Positions 43,784 to 53,942 of a stretch of 64,000 nucleotides of DNA are shown piece by piece. This stretch comes from Phaeobacter sp. GTDB lineage: Bacteria; Pseudomonadota; Alphaproteobacteria; Rhodobacterales; Rhodobacteraceae. The stretch spans positions 1 through 64,000 of the forward strand of contig NZ_JAJDWC010000028.1 in assembly GCF_022825805.1 (NCBI RefSeq), written 5' to 3'. A model generated the notes under the pieces. The model searched no databases. It was not told the DNA's origin and saw nothing but the letters and a program-made list of their open reading frames with translations. Position 1 is the first letter of the stretch. Each line of letters opens with the position of its first letter. Both the position numbers and the translations under genes were made by a program.

Positions 43784-44476
43784 ATGCTGCTGGATCATTC
43801 GACATCATTCGCCGATTGTCAGCCTGTTGGTCTGCTGCTGGACTTTCCTTCTGTGCAGACAACCGCAGCGCCGCGCAGCCGTCCGCGTCCGCGCAATGGT
43901 GGGCTGGTGCCGCATATGATGGTCGAAACAGACCGTGGGTTCGTTCAGGCGCGCCACATCAAACCAGGCGACATGGTCTACACGCTTGATGGCGGTGCGC
44001 AGGAAGTCAAATCCGTGAAGCACGCTGTTCCGCGCCTGACGCCATTGGTGCATGTGCCAGCAGGCGCATTGGGCAATGACAACGACCTGCTGTTGCCTGC
44101 AGACCAGAAGGTTGGTCTGGAACTGGCCAGCATTGAGCAGCGCTTTGACGTGCCAACCGCCATGACCAAGGCGATTTCCCTGGTGGGCCACAACGGCATC
44201 ACCAGCGCCCTGCCAGACAAGATGGCGCGGATTTTCCTGACCTTTGAAGAAGAAGAAATGATCTGGGCCGAATGCGGCATGCTGATCCATGTGCCTGCTG
44301 ACAACGGCGGCGAGTCGGCCTTCTGCGATCTGTCCCTGATCGAAACCCGCGAAATCCTGGCCGAAGAAAACGGCCAATCGCTGGCAGAGGTTGCAGGCAC
44401 CGACGAAAACGCAACCGACGATCAGGATGACATGGTCTCTGCCTTCGACATGCTGCGTGGCCTTCTGGCGGCATGA
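43784..44476 (+). CDS. Hint-domain protein without the usual catalytic cysteine
   Basis: 230 residues. The Hint-like fold starts near residue 39: GGLVPHMMVETDRGFVQARH, then IKPGDMVYTLDGGAQEVKSV. In self-splicing Hint domains this stretch begins with a nucleophilic Cys; none is present, and the SPxH-type histidine position reads ADQKV. It therefore probably does not autoprocess. The C-terminus is acidic. AAGGACAT precedes the ATG. No signal peptide is evident. The inserted gene separates cvpA from purF. Function unknown. Confidence 0.7.
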   Translation: MLLDHSTSFADCQPVGLLLDFPSVQTTAAPRSRPRPRNGGLVPHMMVETDRGFVQARHIKPGDMVYTLDGGAQEVKSVKHAVPRLTPLVHVPAGALGNDNDLLLPADQKVGLELASIEQRFDVPTAMTKAISLVGHNGITSALPDKMARIFLTFEEEEMIWAECGMLIHVPADNGGESAFCDLSLIETREILAEENGQSLAEVAGTDENATDDQDDMVSAFDMLRGLLAA

Positions 44477-44737
44477 TACCGGCGGCAGCGCACACGACTG
44501 CCACCACATACCGTACATATCCCAACTGTTGAGCCTCGGCCTGCTGCGCGCGTGTTCAACCCGACCTCTCATGGAGTGCAGCGTCAGATCCGACACCCCG
44601 GATCACCCCAGCACAACCAGAGCGCGGTTTTTTCATCCTTCTGACGTGAAACTGTTATCCTTAGGTGACATATCGGGTCAAAGGCACTATGTGCAGGGCA
44701 TCCTCAAAACCGGATTCGGAGCCAAACCGCCTTGCCG

Positions 44738-46204
44738 ATGCCGCAAATGCCCCCCGCCCACCCGTTTGATGATGACAAGCTGCGCGAAGAATGTGGCGTT
44801 TTCGGCGTCGTCGGCGTCAAGGACGCTGCCAATTTCGTCGCACTCGGCCTGCACGCGTTGCAGCACCGAGGACAGGAGGCCGGCGGTATTGTGACCCATG
44901 ACCCGGTCGAAGGGTTCCAGAGCGCCCGCCGGTTTGGCTATGTCCGCGACAACTTTACCTCTCAGGATGTTATGTCTGCCCTGCCGGGCCCCATCGGGAT
45001 TGGCCATGTGCGCTACTCCACTGCGGGCAGCAAAGGCCAGACCGCGATCCGCGACGTGCAGCCGTTTTTTGGTGAATTTGCCATGGGCGGCGCGGCCATC
45101 GCGCATAATGGCAACATCACAAACGCCAATGCCCTGCGCCGTGAACTGATTGAACGGGGCTCGATTTTTCAAAGCTCATCTGACAGTGAATGCATCATCC
45201 ACCTGATGGCCCGCTCACTGCAGCGCAACATTCCAGAACGGATGGAAGATGCCCTGCGCCGCGTCGAGGGTGCGTTCTCTGTTGTTGCCATGACCCGGAC
45301 CAAGCTGATCGGCGTCAGAGACCCGCTGGGTGTTCGCCCGCTGGTTCTGGGTAAGATCGGGGATGGCTATGCGCTCAGCTCTGAAACCTGCGCGCTGGAC
45401 ATCATCGGTGCCGATTTTGTGCGAGAGATCGAACCGGGGGAAATGGTGGTGATCACCAGCGACGGGATCGAAAGCCTGTTTCCGTTCCGCCAGCAACCTT
45501 CCAAGTTCTGCATCTTTGAGCATGTCTATTTCTCCCGTCCTGATTCAATTCTGGGCGGGCGTTCTGTCTATGAGACCCGCGAAGCCATCGGGCGTGAGCT
45601 GGCCAAAGAAAACCCGGTCGAAGCCGATCTGGTTTGTCCGGTGCCCGACAGTGGCACACCTGCTGCCATTGGCTATTCGCTGGAATCGGGCATCCCATAC
45701 GCGATGGGGATCATTCGCAACCAATACATGGGACGGACCTTCATCGAGCCGACAGAGCAGATCCGCAACATGGGCGTGCGTCTGAAACTAAACGTCAACC
45801 GCGCTCTGATCGAAGGCAAACGGGTCATCCTCGTTGACGATTCTGTTGTGCGGGGCACCACGTCGCGCAAAATCAAGGAGATGATCCTGGATGCGGGCGC
45901 CAAAGAGGTCCATTTCCGCATCGCCTCCCCTCCGACGGCTTGGCCCTGTTTCTACGGTGTCGACACGCCAGACCGCGACAAGCTGCTGGCAGCGACCATG
46001 TCCGAAAGCGAAATGGCCCAGCATCTGGCGGTCGACAGTCTGAAATTCATCTCGCTGGACGGGCTTTATCGCGCTGTCGGTCAGGTGGAAGGCCGCAATG
46101 CCGACTGCCCGCAGTATTGTGACGCCTGCTTCTCCGGCGAATATCCCGTGGTTCCGGCCGATATGGTGGATCAAGGGTTTGAAATGAAGAGCGCGGCAGA
46201 GTAA
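44738..46204 (+). CDS. purF: amidophosphoribosyltransferase
   Basis: About 488 residues. First committed enzyme of purine synthesis: PRPP plus glutamine gives phosphoribosylamine. The N-terminal glutaminase nucleophile lies in EECGVFGV after a short propeptide, so cleavage to expose the Cys is expected; HRGQEAGGI and IGHVRYST follow. The PRPP-binding loop is VILVDDSVVRGTTSRKI (about 364-380). C-terminal cysteines (FRIASPPTAWPCFYGVDTP, CPQYCDACFSG) fit the Fe-S-containing B. subtilis type, though metal content is inferred. The start is ambiguous among TTG 44732, ATG 44738 and ATG 44747. Confidence 0.95.
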   Translation: MPQMPPAHPFDDDKLREECGVFGVVGVKDAANFVALGLHALQHRGQEAGGIVTHDPVEGFQSARRFGYVRDNFTSQDVMSALPGPIGIGHVRYSTAGSKGQTAIRDVQPFFGEFAMGGAAIAHNGNITNANALRRELIERGSIFQSSSDSECIIHLMARSLQRNIPERMEDALRRVEGAFSVVAMTRTKLIGVRDPLGVRPLVLGKIGDGYALSSETCALDIIGADFVREIEPGEMVVITSDGIESLFPFRQQPSKFCIFEHVYFSRPDSILGGRSVYETREAIGRELAKENPVEADLVCPVPDSGTPAAIGYSLESGIPYAMGIIRNQYMGRTFIEPTEQIRNMGVRLKLNVNRALIEGKRVILVDDSVVRGTTSRKIKEMILDAGAKEVHFRIASPPTAWPCFYGVDTPDRDKLLAATMSESEMAQHLAVDSLKFISLDGLYRAVGQVEGRNADCPQYCDACFSGEYPVVPADMVDQGFEMKSAAE

Positions 46205-46232
46205 GAGCGCAGTCACATCAGATCGACTCAGG

Positions 46233-46265
46233 AAAGGCGCCGATCAGCGGATCAGCGCCTTTTTC
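46233..46265 (+). terminator. rho-independent terminator after purF
   Basis: AAAGGCGC (46233-46240) pairs with GCGCCTTT, enclosing a GATCAGCGGATC loop and followed by TTTTT. It lies 29 bases after the purF stop. Confidence 0.82.
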
Positions 46266-46298
46266 TGTGCCCTATTGCCTCAGCGGAAAGGCCGCCCA

Positions 46299-46862
46299 TT
46301 GGATCCTCATCTCGCCCGTATGCTCAGCTCACAGCGTCAATGCCGCTGCTGTGGGGCGACATTTGCCCAGTTGCTCAGCCTCAGCTGCGACCGTCCTGAT
46401 ATTTGCCCCGATGATTTGCTGGTGCAGGACAATTCTGCGCTGAACGCTGAAAAGGGAGATATCCTGACCGAGGATTTCTGCCGCCTGGGTGAGTTGCGGT
46501 TCATCCGTGCTGTGCTGGCGATCCCGCTGACCGATGCCCGCGGCGAGGAGTTCATCCTCGGCACCTGGGCACGGCTGGAGCAGAGCGATTTCGACGCCTT
46601 TCTGGAGCGCTTCGAAATGGGCGATGCCGAAGAGCTGGGCAGCCAGCGGGCCGAACTGGCAAATGCCATCCCACCCGAGGGGGCCCCTGCGGTTGCCGCC
46701 ATGCTGCATATGCGCCCCGAGGGACAATACCCAGACCTGCAGATCTCTGATCCGCAAAACCCGCTCTATAATTTGCAGATGATCGGCGCCAACCTTGAAG
46801 AGCTATTGAGCCTATTGTTTGCCTACGGCCACGATCTGCCGTCTTTGGTCTACGACTCCTAA
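46299..46862 (+). CDS. DUF2199-like protein
   Basis: 187 residues from TTG at 46299, which has GGAAAGG 7 bases upstream; ATG at 46320 is an alternative. An N-terminal CRCCG cysteine cluster is followed by PDICPDDLL, then LTEDFCRLGELRFIRAVLAIPL and FILGTWARLEQSDFDAFLERFE, which I recall as the DUF2199 layout. Soluble, function unknown. Placed between purF and a small GspC/PilP-like gene. Confidence 0.7.
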   Translation: MDPHLARMLSSQRQCRCCGATFAQLLSLSCDRPDICPDDLLVQDNSALNAEKGDILTEDFCRLGELRFIRAVLAIPLTDARGEEFILGTWARLEQSDFDAFLERFEMGDAEELGSQRAELANAIPPEGAPAVAAMLHMRPEGQYPDLQISDPQNPLYNLQMIGANLEELLSLLFAYGHDLPSLVYDS

Positions 46863-47114
46863 CCCAGAACAGGCCAGACCATGGCCTGCGCAGACGCCGT
46901 GGCACATCTGCGACGTCAAGAGGGTGCGCGCTATTCGCACACCCCAGCATCGTGGCATTCGGCAATCTGATGCCGCCCCTTCCACCCTGACAAGCGAGGC
47001 TTTGCCTGCATTGCGCGGCCCATGCGCTTTGCACTGTCACTCCCCGCGTTGTCCCCATAAAGCCGCGCACGCCCCGCGCAGTCACAGCGAAACAGAAGAG
47101 ACGTTTCAAACCCA

Positions 47115-47387
47115 ATGACATCCATCAACCGCAAAGATCGCACACCTGCAAATGTGGCGCATCACGCCACCCAAACTGACGCGCTGCCCAAAGGCGACAT
47201 CAGCCTGCTGGGGCTGTTTGGCGAAAGCACCCGCATGAATGCGATGGTCCGCCTGCCCAGCGGGCGCACCCGCATTGTGCAATTGGGCAGCCGCGTATCT
47301 GGTTCTGAAGTGATCGCCATCGATCACCAGGGGCTCATTTTGCACCGCCGTGGCGAATCCTCCCGTCTGACGATGCCAGGGCGCTGA
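47115..47387 (+). CDS. GspC/PilP HR-domain-like mini-protein
   Basis: 90 residues. The C-terminal 60 (ISLLGLFGESTRMNAMVRLP, SGRTRIVQLGSRVSGSEVIA, ID, LILHRRGESSRLTMP) resemble the periplasmic homology region of secretion and pilus proteins GspC/PilP, which bind secretin partners. Here there is no signal peptide or membrane segment and no secretion operon nearby. In relatives I recall a similar domain at the end of long proteins. The ribosome site is weak. Role unknown. Confidence 0.55.
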   Translation: MTSINRKDRTPANVAHHATQTDALPKGDISLLGLFGESTRMNAMVRLPSGRTRIVQLGSRVSGSEVIAIDHQGLILHRRGESSRLTMPGR

Positions 47388-47521
47388 CCACGCGCACCCA
47401 CGTCTCCCCTCTCCCGTGTCCCTCCCTGTGCCCGCCTCCCTACCTGCGACACATACCCAACCACGCCTGCGGGCGCGCTTCCGCTCTTGACCCAAGCCGC
47501 CGGGCACCGCACAAGACGGCC

Positions 47522-48175
47522 ATGACACAGAAACTTGCTCTTATCACTGGGGCCTCTCGCGGCCTGGGCGCGGCTTTGGCAGAGGCGCTGGCCCCGACCC
47601 ACCACATCGTGGCCGTCGCCCGCACCACCGGCGCGCTGGAGGAACTGGACGATCGGATCAAAGCGGCCGGTGGCTCAGCGACGCTGGCGCCAATGGACAT
47701 CACCGTGCCAGACGCCATGGCCACCCTGTGCCGTGGCATTCACGACCGCTGGGGACAGCTGGATCTGTGGCTGCACACCGCGATCCACGCAGCCCCGCTC
47801 AGCCCGGCCAATTTTGTCGCCGCCAAGGACTGGGCCAAATCGCTGGCTGTCAATGCAACCGCCACATCCGTTCTGATCCCCTATGTCGCGCCGCTGCTCG
47901 GACAATCAGGCAAAGCGGTTTTCTTTGACGACAAACGCGCCGGCGACAAATTCTTCGGCACCTATGGCGCGACCAAAGCAGCGCAAATGGCGTTGGCCCA
48001 CAGCTGGCAGGTTGAAACCGAAAAAACTGGACCCCGTGTGGAGATCCTTGAACCCGCACCGATGTCGACCGCCCTGCGCGGCCGCTTCTTCCCGGGTGAG
48101 GATCGTGAGGCATTGGCGGGCCCCAAGGATGAGGCCGCGCGCCTGTTGCCCCAGATCCTGGGAACTGCAGACTGA
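47522..48175 (+). CDS. short-chain dehydrogenase/reductase
   Basis: 217 residues. Rossmann-fold oxidoreductase with cofactor motif TGASRGLGAALAEAL (about 9-23), a DITVPDAM segment for the adenine side, a weakly conserved N-N-A-G region (HTAIHAAP), and the active-site YGATKAA (Tyr-x-x-x-Lys) near 142-148; the catalytic Ser position reads VFFDD, so the triad may be altered. Substrate unknown. ATG at 47522 without an ideal ribosome site. Confidence 0.82.
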   Translation: MTQKLALITGASRGLGAALAEALAPTHHIVAVARTTGALEELDDRIKAAGGSATLAPMDITVPDAMATLCRGIHDRWGQLDLWLHTAIHAAPLSPANFVAAKDWAKSLAVNATATSVLIPYVAPLLGQSGKAVFFDDKRAGDKFFGTYGATKAAQMALAHSWQVETEKTGPRVEILEPAPMSTALRGRFFPGEDREALAGPKDEAARLLPQILGTAD

Positions 48176-48459
48176 CATCGGCAACCCCGGTCTATCCGGA
48201 CCTACTCTAACCTACGACCTGCCCTCCCCAAATTGTCGGGCAGGTCGGCGGTGAAGCCTGTGCCCATCCTGACAGCACGCGGGGCGCGTGGGCGCCCCAC
48301 CTGTGGCAGCTATGCCGCCATGTTCCACCGCCAGTCTTTGTCTTTCGCCCCAGCACTGGGAAAGACTTGCCCCAATTCCCCCTGCCACATATTCAGGTCG
48401 CATTCATCGGAACAACAGGGGCCCGTCTGGATCGCACAGGGCCATGAGGGGGCAAGGCA

Positions 48460-49242
48460 ATGCGCATTCTGATCACCAATGACGACGGCATCAGCGCCGC
48501 AGGGCTGGCAGTTCTGGAGCAGATCGCTGCCGAGGTTGCAGGCCCCGACGGTGAGGTCTGGACAGTCGCGCCCGCGTTTGAACAATCCGGCGTTGGCCAT
48601 TGCATCAGCTACACCCGCCCCTTCATGCTGAGCCAGCTGGGGGAGCGCCGCTTCGCCGCCGAAGGCTCGCCTGCGGATTGCGTCTTGGCCGGGCTGCATG
48701 TGGTGATGAAAGACAACCCACCCGATCTGGTGCTGTCGGGCGTGAATCGGGGCAACAACTCGGCAGAAAATGTACTATATTCCGGCACCTTGGGTGGTGC
48801 GATGGAGGCCGCGTTGCAGGGCATTCCGGCAATGGGACTGTCGCAATACTTGGGGCCGAGAAATGCAAACAGCGATGTCCCCTATGAAGCAGCCGCACAT
48901 CACGGCGCGGATTTGATCCAGTCAATCCTTGCAGCATCGCCAGAGAACCCATCGGACTACCGCCTGTTTTACAACATCAACTTCCCCCCTGTGCCCGCAG
49001 CCGACGTGAAGGGTCGTCGCATCTCTCGCCAGGGCTTTCGCAAAGGCAGCCATTTTTCGGCGCAGGAACAATTGTCCCCCAATGGCCGCCGCTATCTGTG
49101 GATCCGGGGTGGTGACCAACAGGTCGCAACCGAAGCAGGCACCGATGCGGCGAACAATCTGGACGGCTATATCTCGATCACGCCGATGCGCGCGGATCTG
49201 ACGGCAACAGATGCCATGGACCACCTGACGGGGATCGAATGA
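48460..49242 (+). CDS. surE: 5'/3'-nucleotidase SurE
   Basis: 260 residues. Metal-dependent nucleoside monophosphatase of stationary-phase survival. [20 protein letters not shown] at the start carries the metal-binding [17 protein letters not shown] (about 33-47), [29 protein letters not shown] (metal Asn; about 89-117) and the C-terminal [11 protein letters not shown] are all family features. GGGGGCAAGG precedes the start. It overlaps pcm by four bases (ATGA). Confidence 0.95.
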   Translation: MRILITNDDGISAAGLAVLEQIAAEVAGPDGEVWTVAPAFEQSGVGHCISYTRPFMLSQLGERRFAAEGSPADCVLAGLHVVMKDNPPDLVLSGVNRGNNSAENVLYSGTLGGAMEAALQGIPAMGLSQYLGPRNANSDVPYEAAAHHGADLIQSILAASPENPSDYRLFYNINFPPVPAADVKGRRISRQGFRKGSHFSAQEQLSPNGRRYLWIRGGDQQVATEAGTDAANNLDGYISITPMRADLTATDAMDHLTGIE

Positions 49243-49886
49243 CCGCCCCTTCTGCCGAAACCAAAATGCAGTTCCTTTTTGCGCTGCGCTCCCGTGGGGT
49301 GACGGACCCGCTGGTGCTGGATGCAATGGAACAGATTGACCGCGGGCATTTTGTCCGCGGCCTCTTTGCCGAGCGTGCCTATGAGGATACGCCACTGCCG
49401 ATTGCCTGCGGGCAGACCATCTCACAGCCGTCTGTTGTCGGTCTGATGACCCAGGCTTTGCAGATCTCCCCACGCGATACGGTGATGGAGGTGGGCACGG
49501 GATCAGGCTATCAGGCGGCAATCCTCAGCAAGCTGGCGCGCCGCGTCTACACCATCGACCGCCATGCCCGGCTGGTGCGCGAGGCCCGGCAGGTCTTTGA
49601 ACAGCTGCATCTGCCCAATGTCACCTCGATGGTTGGTGATGGCAGCCATGGTTTGCCCGAACAGGCCCCCTTTGACCGCATTATCGTGACCGCCGCGGCG
49701 GAGGATCCGCCTGGTCCGCTCTTGGCGCAGTTGAAGACCGGCGGTATCATGGTGGTGCCTGTGGGCCAATCGGACGCCGTCCAGACCCTGATCCGCGTCC
49801 AAAAGACCGAAACCGGCCTGCAATACGATGAATTGCGCCCAGTGCGTTTTGTTCCCCTCCTTGAGGGAATTGGCAAAGACACGTAA
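49239..49886 (+). CDS. pcm: protein-L-isoaspartate O-methyltransferase
   Basis: 215 residues. Repairs isoaspartyl damage in aged proteins using [28 protein letters not shown] (about 13-37), [22 protein letters not shown] (about 50-71) and the SAM-binding [19 protein letters not shown] (about 82-100) are diagnostic. Coupled to surE and followed after 122 bases by nlpD, the common surE-pcm-nlpD order. Confidence 0.96.
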   Translation: MTAPSAETKMQFLFALRSRGVTDPLVLDAMEQIDRGHFVRGLFAERAYEDTPLPIACGQTISQPSVVGLMTQALQISPRDTVMEVGTGSGYQAAILSKLARRVYTIDRHARLVREARQVFEQLHLPNVTSMVGDGSHGLPEQAPFDRIIVTAAAEDPPGPLLAQLKTGGIMVVPVGQSDAVQTLIRVQKTETGLQYDELRPVRFVPLLEGIGKDT

Positions 49887-50008
49887 GGGAGGGGTACTTG
49901 CCCCACCGCTCCTGCCGACCCATCTAGGGACTGATCTAGATGGCGGCTGCAAAACCCCTGGGACAAGGGGAGAAGCAATGCAGGACCAGAGTTCCGAGGA
50001 GAGCAACA

Positions 50009-51274
50009 ATGAAGTTTACCGCACACCATTCCCCCTTCCGCCGGGCCGCGATTGCCGTGCCATTGCTGGCTGTTCTCGCGGCTTGTGAGGGGCCACTCGA
50101 TTACGATTTGCGGGGCCAGATCGGTGCGTTCAACACCACTGAAGCTGCCCAAACCGCCACGGTGAGCCGCCCCAAACCCGATAGCCGCGGGTTGATCACC
50201 TATCCGTCCTACCAGGTCGCTGTTGCGCGCCGTGGGGATACGCTGGCCTCTGTGGCAGAGCGGATTGACCTGCCCGTCGGAGAGCTGTCGCGCTTCAACG
50301 GGATCGCGGCCGGCGATCCGCTGCGCCAGGGCGAGATCATCGCCCTACCCCGCCGCGCGCCGAATTCCTCCGCACCAGAACAGCCCCGCCAGATCAACAA
50401 TGGCGGCGTGGACATCGCATCGCTCGCGGGCCAGGCGATCGACAATGCGCCCTCATCGGCAACAGATGGCTCATCCCAGTCGGACATCAGCACAAAACCG
50501 CTGACGCCGGGCGCGGGATCAACCGTTGCGCCAAAACCCGCGCAAACTGCCGCAGCTGCACCAAAGGTCCAGGATGGGCCCGAACCCGTGCGCCACAAAG
50601 TCAAACGGGGTGAAACCGCCTACACCATCTCACGCCTCTATCAGGTGCCGGTGAAATCCCTGGCGGATTGGAACGGCCTCGGCAGTGATTTTGCGATCCG
50701 CGAGGGGCAATATCTGCTGATCCCCCTGAAAGATCAAAGCGCCCCGGCCAGAAACACGGCCACCCGCGACAACGAGGTCAGTGTCACCGCCCCCGGTGAA
50801 GGCAGCACAACCCCAACACCGCCAAGCGCGACAAAACCGCTGCCACAGGAAACCGTGGTGGCCGCCGCAGAGATTCCCAAAGAAGTGCCCACAGTGGATG
50901 TGCCAACACCCACACGCAGCAGCGAAGCGGCCATGATCTACCCGGTTCAGGGAAAGATCACCCGCACTTATGCCAAGGGCAAGAATGATGGCATCGATAT
51001 CGCAGCCGCACCGGGCAGCGCAGTGAAATCCGCCGACGCAGGCACCGTGGCCGCCATCACCAAGGATTCAAACGATGTCCCGATCATCGTTGTGCGCCAC
51101 GATGCCAAGCTGCTGACGGTCTATGCCAATGTGGACAACATCGCCGTCAACAAAGGAGATCGTGTCACCCGCGGCCAGACGATTGCCACGCTGCGCGACG
51201 ATCCATCCGCCTATGTGCATTTCGAAGTGCGCAACGGATTTGAGAGCGTCGACCCGCTGCCATATCTGCAGTGA
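50009..51274 (+). CDS. nlpD: LysM/M23 lipoprotein, NlpD-like amidase activator
   Basis: 421 residues from ATG at 50009 with AGGAGAG upstream. A lipoprotein signal (IAVPLLAVLAAC) precedes two LysM-like glycan-binding segments (YQVAVARRGDTLASVAERIDL near 67; HKVKRGETAYTISRLYQVPV near 198), a disordered Pro/Thr linker, and a C-terminal M23 (LytM) domain (IYPVQGKITRTYAKGKNDGIDIAA, then VHFEVRNGFESVDPLPYLQ). The M23 metal ligands are not intact (GIDIAA rather than HxGxDxA), so it likely activates amidases instead of cutting peptidoglycan. No rpoS follows, as expected for this group. Confidence 0.92.
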   Translation: MKFTAHHSPFRRAAIAVPLLAVLAACEGPLDYDLRGQIGAFNTTEAAQTATVSRPKPDSRGLITYPSYQVAVARRGDTLASVAERIDLPVGELSRFNGIAAGDPLRQGEIIALPRRAPNSSAPEQPRQINNGGVDIASLAGQAIDNAPSSATDGSSQSDISTKPLTPGAGSTVAPKPAQTAAAAPKVQDGPEPVRHKVKRGETAYTISRLYQVPVKSLADWNGLGSDFAIREGQYLLIPLKDQSAPARNTATRDNEVSVTAPGEGSTTPTPPSATKPLPQETVVAAAEIPKEVPTVDVPTPTRSSEAAMIYPVQGKITRTYAKGKNDGIDIAAAPGSAVKSADAGTVAAITKDSNDVPIIVVRHDAKLLTVYANVDNIAVNKGDRVTRGQTIATLRDDPSAYVHFEVRNGFESVDPLPYLQ

Positions 51275-51330
51275 TCACGCTGCGAGGACCGGCCTCGGGC
51301 AGACGACCTCCAGCAGGTGAGCAGCTTCCA

Positions 51331-51368
51331 ACACCCGCGTGATGCCAAACAGGCGCAGGCGGGTGTTG
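51331..51368. terminator. 9-bp inverted repeat in the nlpD / DUF815 convergent gap
   Basis: AACACCCGC (51331-51339) and GCGGGTGTT (51360-51368) are exact complements around a 20-base loop. Located between convergent genes; T run weak. Confidence 0.5.
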
Positions 51369-51400
51369 TCATGTTTCAGAATAGTTCAGATCAACCGGGA

Positions 51401-52243
51401 TCAGCGCAGCGCAACCCCATGCCGCCCCGCCAGATCAGTAAAGAACTGCCAGGCCACACGACCAGAGCGTGACCCGCGCGTAGCCTGCCACTCGATGGCC
51501 TCAGCTTTCAGCGTTTCGGCATCCACCACGACGCGATAGGCCTCGCAGTAGCCCGCAATCATCGACAGATACGCATCCTGATCACAGGGATGAAAGCCAA
51601 GCCACAGCCCGAACCGATCGGAGAGCGACACCTTTTCCTCCACCGCTTCGGATGGGTTGATCGCGCTGGAGCGTTCGTTTTCGATCATGTCCCGTGGCAT
51701 CAGATGACGCCGATTGGAAGTGGCATAAAACAGCACATTCTCTGGCCGTCCCTCAATACCACCATCCAAGACTGCTTTCAGGCTTTTGTAATGCTGGTCA
51801 TCATGGCCAAACGACAGATCGTCACAAAACAGCAGGAACCGCTGCGAGGCGGAGCGCAGATGATTGAGCAATCTGGCAACCGATGGCAGATCCTCGCGTT
51901 GCAATTCCACCAGCTTCAAATCCGAATGCTCGGCGGACAGGCGGCCATGAATAGCTTTGACCAGACTGGATTTGCCCATCCCCCGCGCGCCCCACAACAG
52001 GGCGTTGTTGGCCGAAAACCCTTCGGCAAAGCGGCGGGTGTTGTCCAACAGTGTCTCTCGCGCGCGGTCAATACCCACCAACAAGTCCAGATCAACGCGG
52101 CTGACCTGCGGCACCGGCTCCAACCGGTCCGGCCCGACATGCCAGACAAAGGCGGACGCGGCAGAGAAATCAGGCGCCTCCAAAGGCGCAGGCGACATCC
52201 GCTCAAGCGCTTCGGCGATACGGGTCAATGCGGCTTGATCCAT
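51401..52243 (-). CDS. DUF815-family P-loop ATPase
   Basis: 280 residues from ATG at 52243 with GGGAGAG upstream. Walker A is LLWGARGMGKSSLVKA (about 81-96), Walker B FLLFCDDLSFGHDD (about 139-152), and NVLFYATSNRRHLMPRDMIEN (about 172-192) is a sensor-like segment. LSDRFGLWLGFHPCDQDAYL follows. DUF815 proteins are AAA-like and uncharacterised; they often sit next to nlpD in Rhodobacteraceae, here convergent with it. Confidence 0.88.
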   Translation of the reverse strand: MDQAALTRIAEALERMSPAPLEAPDFSAASAFVWHVGPDRLEPVPQVSRVDLDLLVGIDRARETLLDNTRRFAEGFSANNALLWGARGMGKSSLVKAIHGRLSAEHSDLKLVELQREDLPSVARLLNHLRSASQRFLLFCDDLSFGHDDQHYKSLKAVLDGGIEGRPENVLFYATSNRRHLMPRDMIENERSSAINPSEAVEEKVSLSDRFGLWLGFHPCDQDAYLSMIAGYCEAYRVVVDAETLKAEAIEWQATRGSRSGRVAWQFFTDLAGRHGVALR

Positions 52244-52433
52244 CAGTTCTCTCCCTGTCTCGAACCTGGGTCTTACCGCGACAAAGCACGTTCTGTTGGG
52301 ACGGGCAAGAACCCGGAGCCGCAAAACGCAAATGGACCGCACGGCAGGCCACCGCGCGGTCCAGAATTATGATTTTCTACGATGTGCTTGCGGCAGAAAC
52401 CGCAGATCAGTGCGGCGGCAGATGCCCGGAGGC

Positions 52434-52877
52434 TCAGGATGGCTCGATCATGTCCACACGGGTGGCGTGGCGACCGCCTTCGAACTCGGCGCCAAGGAAG
52501 GCATCCACGATATCGAGCGCGAGCCCCTCGCCGACCACACGTGCGCCGATCGATAGCATGTTGGCGTTGTTGTGCTGACGGATCATCGCAGCCGAGAACG
52601 TGTCGGAGCAGACGCCGCAGCGAATGCCCTTGACCTTATTGGCGGCCATCATGATGCCCTGCCCGGTGCCGCACAGGATGATGCCCAACGCACAGTCTCC
52701 GGAAGCCACGCGTTCGGCGGCAGCCGCACCATGCAGCGGATAATGGGTGCTTTCCGGCGTGGTTGGACCGATGTCGACCACCTCCCAGCCCTGTTTGGCG
52801 ATATGTTCGGCCACGCTCTGGCGCAAAGAAATCGCCGCGTGATCGCTGGAAAGAACAATGCGTTTGCTGTCGGTCAT
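52434..52877 (-). CDS. rpiB: ribose 5-phosphate isomerase B
   Basis: 147 residues from ATG at 52877 with GGAGATG upstream. Interconverts ribulose-5-P and ribose-5-P, or a related aldose-ketose pair. IVLSSDHAAISLR (about 7-19), CALGIILCGTGQGIMMAANKVKGIRCGVC (catalytic Cys near 70; about 62-90) and RQHNNANMLSIGARV (about 101-115) are family signatures. Stands between the DUF815 gene and tatC in the same orientation, separated from the latter by a terminator. Confidence 0.93.
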   Translation of the reverse strand: MTDSKRIVLSSDHAAISLRQSVAEHIAKQGWEVVDIGPTTPESTHYPLHGAAAAERVASGDCALGIILCGTGQGIMMAANKVKGIRCGVCSDTFSAAMIRQHNNANMLSIGARVVGEGLALDIVDAFLGAEFEGGRHATRVDMIEPS

Positions 52878-52990
52878 GATGTCATCTCCGGTTTGGCGCG
52901 CAAAAGACAATCAAACGCCCGCACGGGCAATGGTCCTGCGTTCCCCGGCTCAATAGTCAGAGCGCAGCGATTTCGCAACATCCCACAAAG

Positions 52991-53018
52991 AAAAAGCGCG
53001 CCAGGACAGCGCGCTTTT
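52991..53018 (-). terminator. rho-independent terminator after tatABC
   Basis: AAAAGCGCGC (52992-53001) pairs with GCGCGCTTTT (53009-53018) over a 7-base loop; symmetrical, so usable on either strand. It lies just beyond the tatC stop on the minus strand. Confidence 0.82.
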
Positions 53019-53042
53019 CCAATTCAAAACCTGAAGAGCGGA

Positions 53043-53942
53043 TCACTCTTTGTTGTCTGCCTTGCTGTCCAGAGCGGCCAGATCATCCTCTGGATGGGCA
53101 TCAAGGCCATCCTCATCATCATAGTAGCCCTCGGCCCGCAGCTTTGCTTCGCGTTTGGCCTCGACCCGGCGCACAAGGAAAATGGAGACCTCATACAGCC
53201 CGTAGACCACGACAAACAAAATGATCTGGGTGATCACATCCGGTGGCGTCACCAGCGCAGCCAGGACCAAAATCGCCACAACCGCATACTTGCGCACCGC
53301 GCCCAAGCCATCGGCACTGACCAAACCGGCCTTACCCATCAGGGTCAGCAGCACCGGCAGCTGGAAACACAAACCGAAAGCCACGATGAACTTGATCGTC
53401 AGGTTCAGATACTCCTGCGCGGAGCCCTGAAACACAACGCTCAGCCCTTGGTTCACTTCTTCGCCGGTCACAGCCTCGCCAGAGGCACCAAATTGCTGGA
53501 AGCCCAGGAAGAAATCATATGCCAGCGGTGTCACGACATAGAACGCAAAGCTCGCGCCCAGCAGGAACATGAAGGGCGAAGCAACCAGGAACGGCAGAAA
53601 CGCACCCTTTTCACTCTTGTAAAGGCCCGGCGCCACAAACCGCCACATCTGCAAGCCGATGTAGGGAAATGCCAGAATGAAACCGCCCAAGAATGAAATC
53701 TTGATCGCCACAAAGAAACCTTCCTGTGGGCTGATGAAGATCAGGGCGCAGTCTTGCCCCCCTTCGGCCAGCACCTGACACAGCGGCGCGGTCAAGAAGT
53801 TGAAGATGGGCGTGGCCACGGTGAAACAAATCACCATGCCGACAATAAAGGCCATAACAGAATGGATCAGGCGCGAGCGCAGCTCGGCCAGATGTTCGAT
53901 CAACGGCGCGGTTGAGTCGTCTATCTCCTCCGTCTTGCTCAT
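53043..53942 (-). CDS. tatC: Sec-independent protein translocase TatC
   Basis: 299 residues. Multi-spanning receptor for twin-arginine signal peptides. The N-terminal [19 protein letters not shown] (about 14-32) includes the conserved [38 protein letters not shown] spans about 75-107, [18 protein letters not shown] about 194-211. A charged tail rich in Glu/Asp ends the protein. It overlaps tatB by four bases. Confidence 0.96.
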   Translation of the reverse strand: MSKTEEIDDSTAPLIEHLAELRSRLIHSVMAFIVGMVICFTVATPIFNFLTAPLCQVLAEGGQDCALIFISPQEGFFVAIKISFLGGFILAFPYIGLQMWRFVAPGLYKSEKGAFLPFLVASPFMFLLGASFAFYVVTPLAYDFFLGFQQFGASGEAVTGEEVNQGLSVVFQGSAQEYLNLTIKFIVAFGLCFQLPVLLTLMGKAGLVSADGLGAVRKYAVVAILVLAALVTPPDVITQIILFVVVYGLYEVSIFLVRRVEAKREAKLRAEGYYDDEDGLDAHPEDDLAALDSKADNKE

